Part shown: piece by piece, positions 59,051 to 64,000 of the stretch
How the letters are laid out: every line of letters starts with the position of its first letter
Numbering within the stretch: the first letter of the stretch is position 1
DNA from: Atherinomorus stipes
Taxonomy: Eukaryota; Chordata; Actinopteri; Atheriniformes; Atherinidae
Length of the DNA stretch: 64,000 nucleotides
Reading direction: 5' to 3'
Assembly (NCBI GenBank): GCA_023101725.1
Contig: JALJCO010003429.1
Coordinates: forward strand, 434,001 to 498,000
Made by a program: the position numbers and the translations under genes
Notes under the pieces: generated by a model
Told to the model about the DNA's origin: nothing
What the model saw: the letters and a program-made list of their open reading frames with translations, nothing else
The model's database searches: none

Positions 59051-61614
59051 CCATACATGGAGGAAAACATGCTCTTCTTCTGACCCTGTTCTTGGTAGCT
59101 GTTATCTCGACTGGTTATAAATGGTCTCCAAACTGGGAGCCTATAGGTAATATAGGCTTATTATAATATCCTATAATTATATAATTGTGATTTGGTGAAA
59201 TAATTTTCATCCTTTCTTTATAACATCGAAATAAACATCACCAACAGTTTGGTAAAGTAGCAGAAATGACATTGTTGCGTGTTTCCACTATTTGGTAGAA
59301 TTAAAACCTTTCAATGACCTTTCAATCATGTCATCAGCTCAACTTGTGTTGAAACATGGCAGATTTGATAGATAGAAGATATTATTTAAAAATCCTAACA
59401 AGATAAAAGAGAATCTTGTTAGTATCCAAGTATTAATTTTCAATAAAACTTTTATTTTAATGTGTTTGATAGATACTCATTCTGCAAAGCTGTTCAGACT
59501 GAAAAAGTTTATGTAAACACTAAAATATCAGATTTTTTTCAGCTTCCCATTTCACAGAGCTTTAAATATTTTAGCATTGTGGTTTAAAGACACCCTCTAA
59601 GAAATAGGTTAAGTTGCATTTAAACTGCATTTATTCACTCCAAACAATAAATATGCACACAGTGCATTATTATCCAGTTCAGGTTTAAGTGCTATTTTCT
59701 CAACAGACAGGTCATTGTAGATCAAAATCAGGACTCTGTGCAGCCTTCGGGGGAAACTACAGTTGCCTCTTTAATTGCATTAATTGCACCTAATAAATAA
59801 CAATTACAGGACCAGCCATATGCTCCAGTTTTCTTCAGGGCTCCACTACCAGTGCACTGCGATAAACATTTTTTTCTGTTATTTACTGCCCTCCAGGCTG
59901 GGGGGGGGGGCAAACCTTTAGACTTTGCAGAAAAGCAGGGAAAGAATGTCTTTTTTTGTGCAGAAGGATGTGCTTCTGGAAACTGTGGTTCCTATGGTAA
60001 CATGACCTAAAAATATTTAAACAAATTCAGTGACTCTTCCCCAGGAATTCTCGCATTTCCAGTCTGTCATCTCTGGTTCAGGTCTTTTCGTCCCACCGCC
60101 CTCTGCCCGCCTCTCGGTAACCGTGGCGACTTGAAGCTGATTCTCAGGAAGGAAGTTGTTGCGTCAAAGTTCCGCAGATTTAGGATTGTAAGAAAAAGAG
60201 AGCAGGGAAACATCACATTCAACAGCCTGTCTGATTTTTGGCGCTCTGTGCGTGTGCGGAGGTGTGTGTGTTTGTTTGTTTGTTTATGTTTGTGCATGGT
60301 TGGCTGTGCTGGGGATGAGCGCAGTGAAGAGGAGTTATTTTATAGCTCCGAGGCAATAAGCAGAAAATTTTAGCACAGTGCGCCAAACCTCAGTCAGTGT
60401 GTATGTGTGTGAGATGTTACCGTGTTAGCACAGGAGCAGCTGAGGGCTCTATCCTCTCTCTGACTTTGCTCCTCTCTTCCAGGTTTTCCTCTTACATTTC
60501 TACCTTCCCCGAAGTCTCCCTTGTTTTTCTGTCAGTCTTTCTATTAATCCACCTTTTATTCTCCGTCTCTCTCTCGCTCGCGGGCCACTCAGCTTCTCCG
60601 AAGAAGCCACGATCTCTTTTCCTAAATTAAAAATGGGGAGCCTGATGGAAAAGTTTAATGAAGGGAAGACAAATGTCAGCTTTTAACAGCTCAGACTGTT
60701 TCCTCTGCTGGAACAATTCTTTCATTGCGAGCATGATTAAAGGACTCTGTTTAACCTGAGGAGTTGAAAACAAGAGCGAGGAAAGCTGAGGGATGTGATC
60801 AGTAATGCTCTATTCTTTCCCTTCCTCCTGCCACACAGTCAGACTGAGTGTGGGATATTTGCTGTTATGACTCAGCTGCAGCACCCTGAAAATGTGCAAA
60901 CTCTTATCTGACCTGTGCATATTGTTTAAGACCCGTATTGGACTTTTAATTGTCTATATCAACACTTTGTATTTATTTATTTCTTACTTTTATTCACTCA
61001 GCATCTTTATTATAATTGCTATTAAGCTATTGGCAGAGCGCAACATTGCACCCTCAGACTTTTCAAATTACTTCTGGGCGTTTTGCACCACCTACATTTG
61101 TGTTGTTAATCAATTTCAGACAGATCTTGGCTTGGAATTAGATTTGTTATTTTAGTTTCTTTTTCCTCTCCACCACCAGCTTTTAAAAACCAATTACGAT
61201 CCATGAAAACCGAATTTAGTTAAGAATTCTTATAGTATATACCACTTAACACCAGCGTTAACTGCACGTTGGTACTCCAAATGGGAAGAGGGGAGCAATT
61301 ATAAGTGGTCTTATTAGCATCATAACACCCATTTATGGTGAGTAAAAACATAGCCCTCTCTTGCAGCAGCTTTTTGACTTAAATATGCCACATGTTTCCA
61401 CTTACAGCTGTTTTCTTTTGCTCCTGTTAGTGGATTGCTGAAAAGCTTCAGACACTAACTTCATTTGAAAATGGCAGTGCTAAGTAATTAAGTATGCCTT
61501 CGGACAGACAGCTTGGTACTTTAATACTTGTAGACAGACTTCTGCATGGTTCATTTAGAGACTGACTGATTCTGCCCTTACTGCAGTACTCGGTACCATT
61601 ATTTGGTGACTGTG

Positions 61615-61617
<3 letters not shown>
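59051..61617. other. Intronic stretch, no gene identified
   Basis: A G10 run occurs near 59900. Segments 60650-60800 and 61020-61160 have balanced composition and are candidate conserved non-coding elements. No exon was recognised. Confidence 0.5.

Positions 61618-61693
<76 letters not shown>
61618..61693. repeat. G76 homopolymer
   Basis: Seventy-six consecutive G residues. The open frame read as poly-proline on the other strand is meaningless. A true tract this long would form G-quadruplexes, but an assembly or base-calling fault is at least as likely. Confidence 0.97.
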
Positions 61694-61694
<1 letters not shown>

Positions 61695-61990
61695 AAAGCG
61701 GGGTTGCGATTTTCACAGTATGGCCGCCAAGAAGATTTATTTGGTGGTGTTAGTGGTGTGAGGTTCTTTTTGGGGTTGGAGGGGGGTCTTGTTTGGTTCT
61801 CTGTGTTGTGAATGATGATGTGAGAATAAATGGGGGGGAGATTTTTTATTGGGGGTGGGGTTGTTGGGATGATTTGAAATGGCTTTGGGCAGGTGATGCT
61901 GTTTTGAGTCAGTACTTCCTTTTGCAGCAAGAAAAAGAGGTTTGGGAAAGTGTTTGAGTTTGGGGTTTAGTGTTTAAAGTTGTGAAAAAC
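61694..61990. other. C-poor, G/T-rich sequence after the G homopolymer
   Basis: For about 300 bases C is rare, while G runs and GT-rich words dominate. Normal composition returns after about 61990. The one-sided change starting exactly at the homopolymer suggests degraded sequence quality. Confidence 0.6.
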
Positions 61991-63082
61991 TGAGGGGACA
62001 TTTCAAAAATTGTGTTTTAGCAATTGAGAAAAACTGTAATAGGCTGTACACAGATTTTCCTTGAAACATGTAGCACAGTTGATTTGATCGAGTAATTCAA
62101 ATCATTCTAATCATTCAAAATCAAAGTACAGACTGACTGTGAAATTTGCAAAGTGAAACACAGGAAGACACCAAGGTTGATATCTAGAAAATTTAGTTCA
62201 CCTGCTTAATAGCTGCTGACCAGACAGCTCTGACTCTGGGTGTCCTGTTGTGCTCAGGATGTTAGCAGTGGATTCTTTGGATGGAGCAGATTATTGGGTG
62301 GAGCTTCTATAACTCTGGATTGCTCCATCATATTCCATTGATGCTCAGTATAATCCCAATTCAATACTTGCATGCAGGTTCAGCACCTACAAGTGTTTGT
62401 TGTGGTTCAGAAAAACCATTACCGAGTTGCTTTTGTTCTGTGGTGTAGTTATTTTCTCTGCCAAGTCTTAAAGATGCCCTATAGAACTTTTGCCACTTTC
62501 TTAGTGATGCTCCTCTGTTTGCGACTGATTTTGCAGCCATCTTGCATCCTGCTTGTAATTATGAGCTCTTTCCAGCCAGGACTAGACCTTAATATCTTGA
62601 CTCTTGTCTTATATCATGTTCTGGTCTTCTGTTTCTGATTCTTTTCCTCTCCTCCTCCAGTTATGTCTTGTTGCATGGCTTTACTGAATCCCCACGGTGC
62701 ACGCTCAAAACAGCCGTATTTATTTCTGTTTGCTAGCCTGCGATGAGGAGTGTAAAGCAAAACTTGGCTGCAACATCATGCAGCATCCCAGATGAAAAAA
62801 TCATATAGTGAAGTTTCTTAGCCTTGAGGTGCTGCTGGCAGTGATGACCCCAGAAATGCACATTGTAGATGTCACTGCGCCCTCAAACAAGTCCAGAACG
62901 CAGAGTTTTATGGTTGGAAAATCACATAATGCATCGTTAAGGAAGCTTGTAAATTACACCAAATTTATACAAAAATATTAATAATGATAAAAGTTCATTT
63001 TTCAGTTTAACTTCTAAGAATGATTAATATTAATTCTATTGATTCATGCTGACAGGAGCTGCAGAGAGATTTCTGGTTAATG
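61991..63082. other. Intronic stretch, no feature identified
   Basis: Ordinary AT-rich sequence; short frames without domains. Confidence 0.5.
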
Positions 63083-63225
63083 TGGTCTCACAGCAAGTTC
63101 CCAGTTAGAATCTTGGCTGGAGCCCATCTGTGTGGAGTTTACATGTTCTTCCTATGCATGCATGAGTTCTTTCCTGGCATTCCAGCTTCCTCCCATCGTC
63201 CAAAACCTTGCATGTCAGGTTACCA
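63083..63225 (+). repeat. Degenerate teleost SINE-like interspersed repeat
   Basis: GGTCTCACAGCAAG, TGTGTGGAGTTTACATGTTCTTCC, TTCCTGGCATTCCAGCTTCCTCCCA and CCAAAACCTTGCATGTCAGGTT occur in the order of a very common fish repeat (TCACAGCAAGAAGG...GTGTGGAGTTTGCATGTTCTCC...GGCTTCCTCCCACAGTCC). The head with its promoter boxes is missing. Confidence 0.75.
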
Positions 63226-64000
63226 TAGAAAATTTATACCCCATCTCTTGCCTTTTACCATCACATATAAACGGTTAAAAAAAAAAGTGTGTGGGGTGGG
63301 GGTGTCAAGCTACAGATGTGGGCATTAAAAAGTTCCCCTTTCTGCCGACTTCCAGCCACTTACCAGCGACTTGTCTGCTAATTCAATCGCACAGAGAAAC
63401 GCCTGTGTGCCCAGGGGAATCTGTTTCAGAGCATAAATGAATGCCCGGAACAAGGACGTTTCCACACGCCATGTTTGGACACCGTGCGTGATGACGTATT
63501 CACGGGACAAATTGTTCAGCCAGTGATAGTGCAGGAATAGTGCACTATTACTGCACCACTTCTGGCAGAAAAAGGCAGAACTTTTTCATGCCCGCATCTG
63601 TATACATTATGCTCTTGATAATGCATTCAGTAAAAAATAAGATAAAGACAACTTTGTCATTTCATTTGATATATTTCAAAATGTGTATAAAAAACAAAAC
63701 AAAATTAAAATATCAAAATAGACATATTTAAAAAGGAGCGGGCAGAAAACTTGTTAGGACTTGTTAGGAACACTTGCTAAGGGTACAGGTTTCTGTGGGG
63801 ACGCAATTTGAAATCAACATAAACGTGACAAAACCCACGCGATCCGGCATGGCCCGACCCGACGCCACCCAGACCCGCAGGTTGAAACAGGGCTTTAAAT
63901 TCCTTCTCAACCTTGTACCTGGTGAAAATTATGTTTTATAGAGCTTTTTAAATTGCATTTGGTCATTGTTTAAACCCTTGCCTATTCAATTTTTACTCCA
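63226..64000. other. Intronic stretch to window end
   Basis: A short inverted repeat AGTGCAGGAATAGTGCACTATTACTGCAC lies at about 63527-63556. A CCCGACCCGACGCCACCCAGACCCGC patch near 63855 resembles low-complexity repeat sequence. No gene seen. Confidence 0.5.

Noticed and set aside
61448..61930. 160-codon minus-strand frame with a long proline run
   Set aside because: It is produced by the G homopolymer and the C-poor sequence beside it.
1..64000. Other exons of the calcium channel or neighbouring genes within the window
   Set aside because: No frame encodes the S1-S6 or pore motifs of a Cav3 channel, and no other conserved host protein was recognised.

Overview
This window is vertebrate genomic DNA, almost certainly from a ray-finned (teleost, probably percomorph) fish. 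It is AT-rich and nearly gene-free, with long TA microsatellites and remnants of fish-type Tc1/mariner, hAT, Harbinger, Kolobok/piggyBac-type and LINE elements. The organism assignment is inferred from repeat content and from one recognisable gene; no species can be named.

Only one host gene can be supported, on the + strand. At about 11080-11613 there is a CpG-rich promoter and a probable non-coding first exon, with splice donor AAG|gtaatt. A 1.07 kb intron follows. The exon at 12683-13152 holds the start codon (12707) and the cytoplasmic N terminus of a T-type (Cav3) voltage-gated calcium channel alpha-1 subunit, most like cacna1h. This exon ends inside the VCNP motif, exactly where a perfect U12-type AT-AC donor (ATATCCTTT) begins. 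The exon that should follow (WFE... and S1 helix) was not found, so 13153 to 64000 reads as one very large first coding intron. About 10.7 kb of sequence upstream of the promoter holds no gene I can name.

The rest of the window is a record of transposition. At 3302-4482 lies a Tc1 deletion derivative with a TTAA-flanked MITE inside it. A second, nearly identical copy of that MITE is at 19232-19562. hAT-type elements with readable 8-bp target duplications lie at 14970-15488, 26651-27010 and 27202-27968. A cluster at 25309-27058 is nested four deep. It contains a LINE 3' end fused to 118 bp copied from a site about 2.2 kb upstream. A frameshifted LINE reverse transcriptase lies at about 40616-42060. 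Two Harbinger elements in opposite orientation at 54855-56466 and 56517-58175 form a 3.3 kb inverted repeat. A 76-base G homopolymer at 61618-61693, followed by strongly C-poor sequence, looks like a sequencing or assembly problem.

No rRNA, tRNA, CRISPR array or bacterial-type operon was seen. The most notable observations are the chimeric LINE insertion, the young Harbinger palindrome, the AT-AC splice boundary in the channel gene, and a possible upstream ORF whose stop overlaps the channel start codon.
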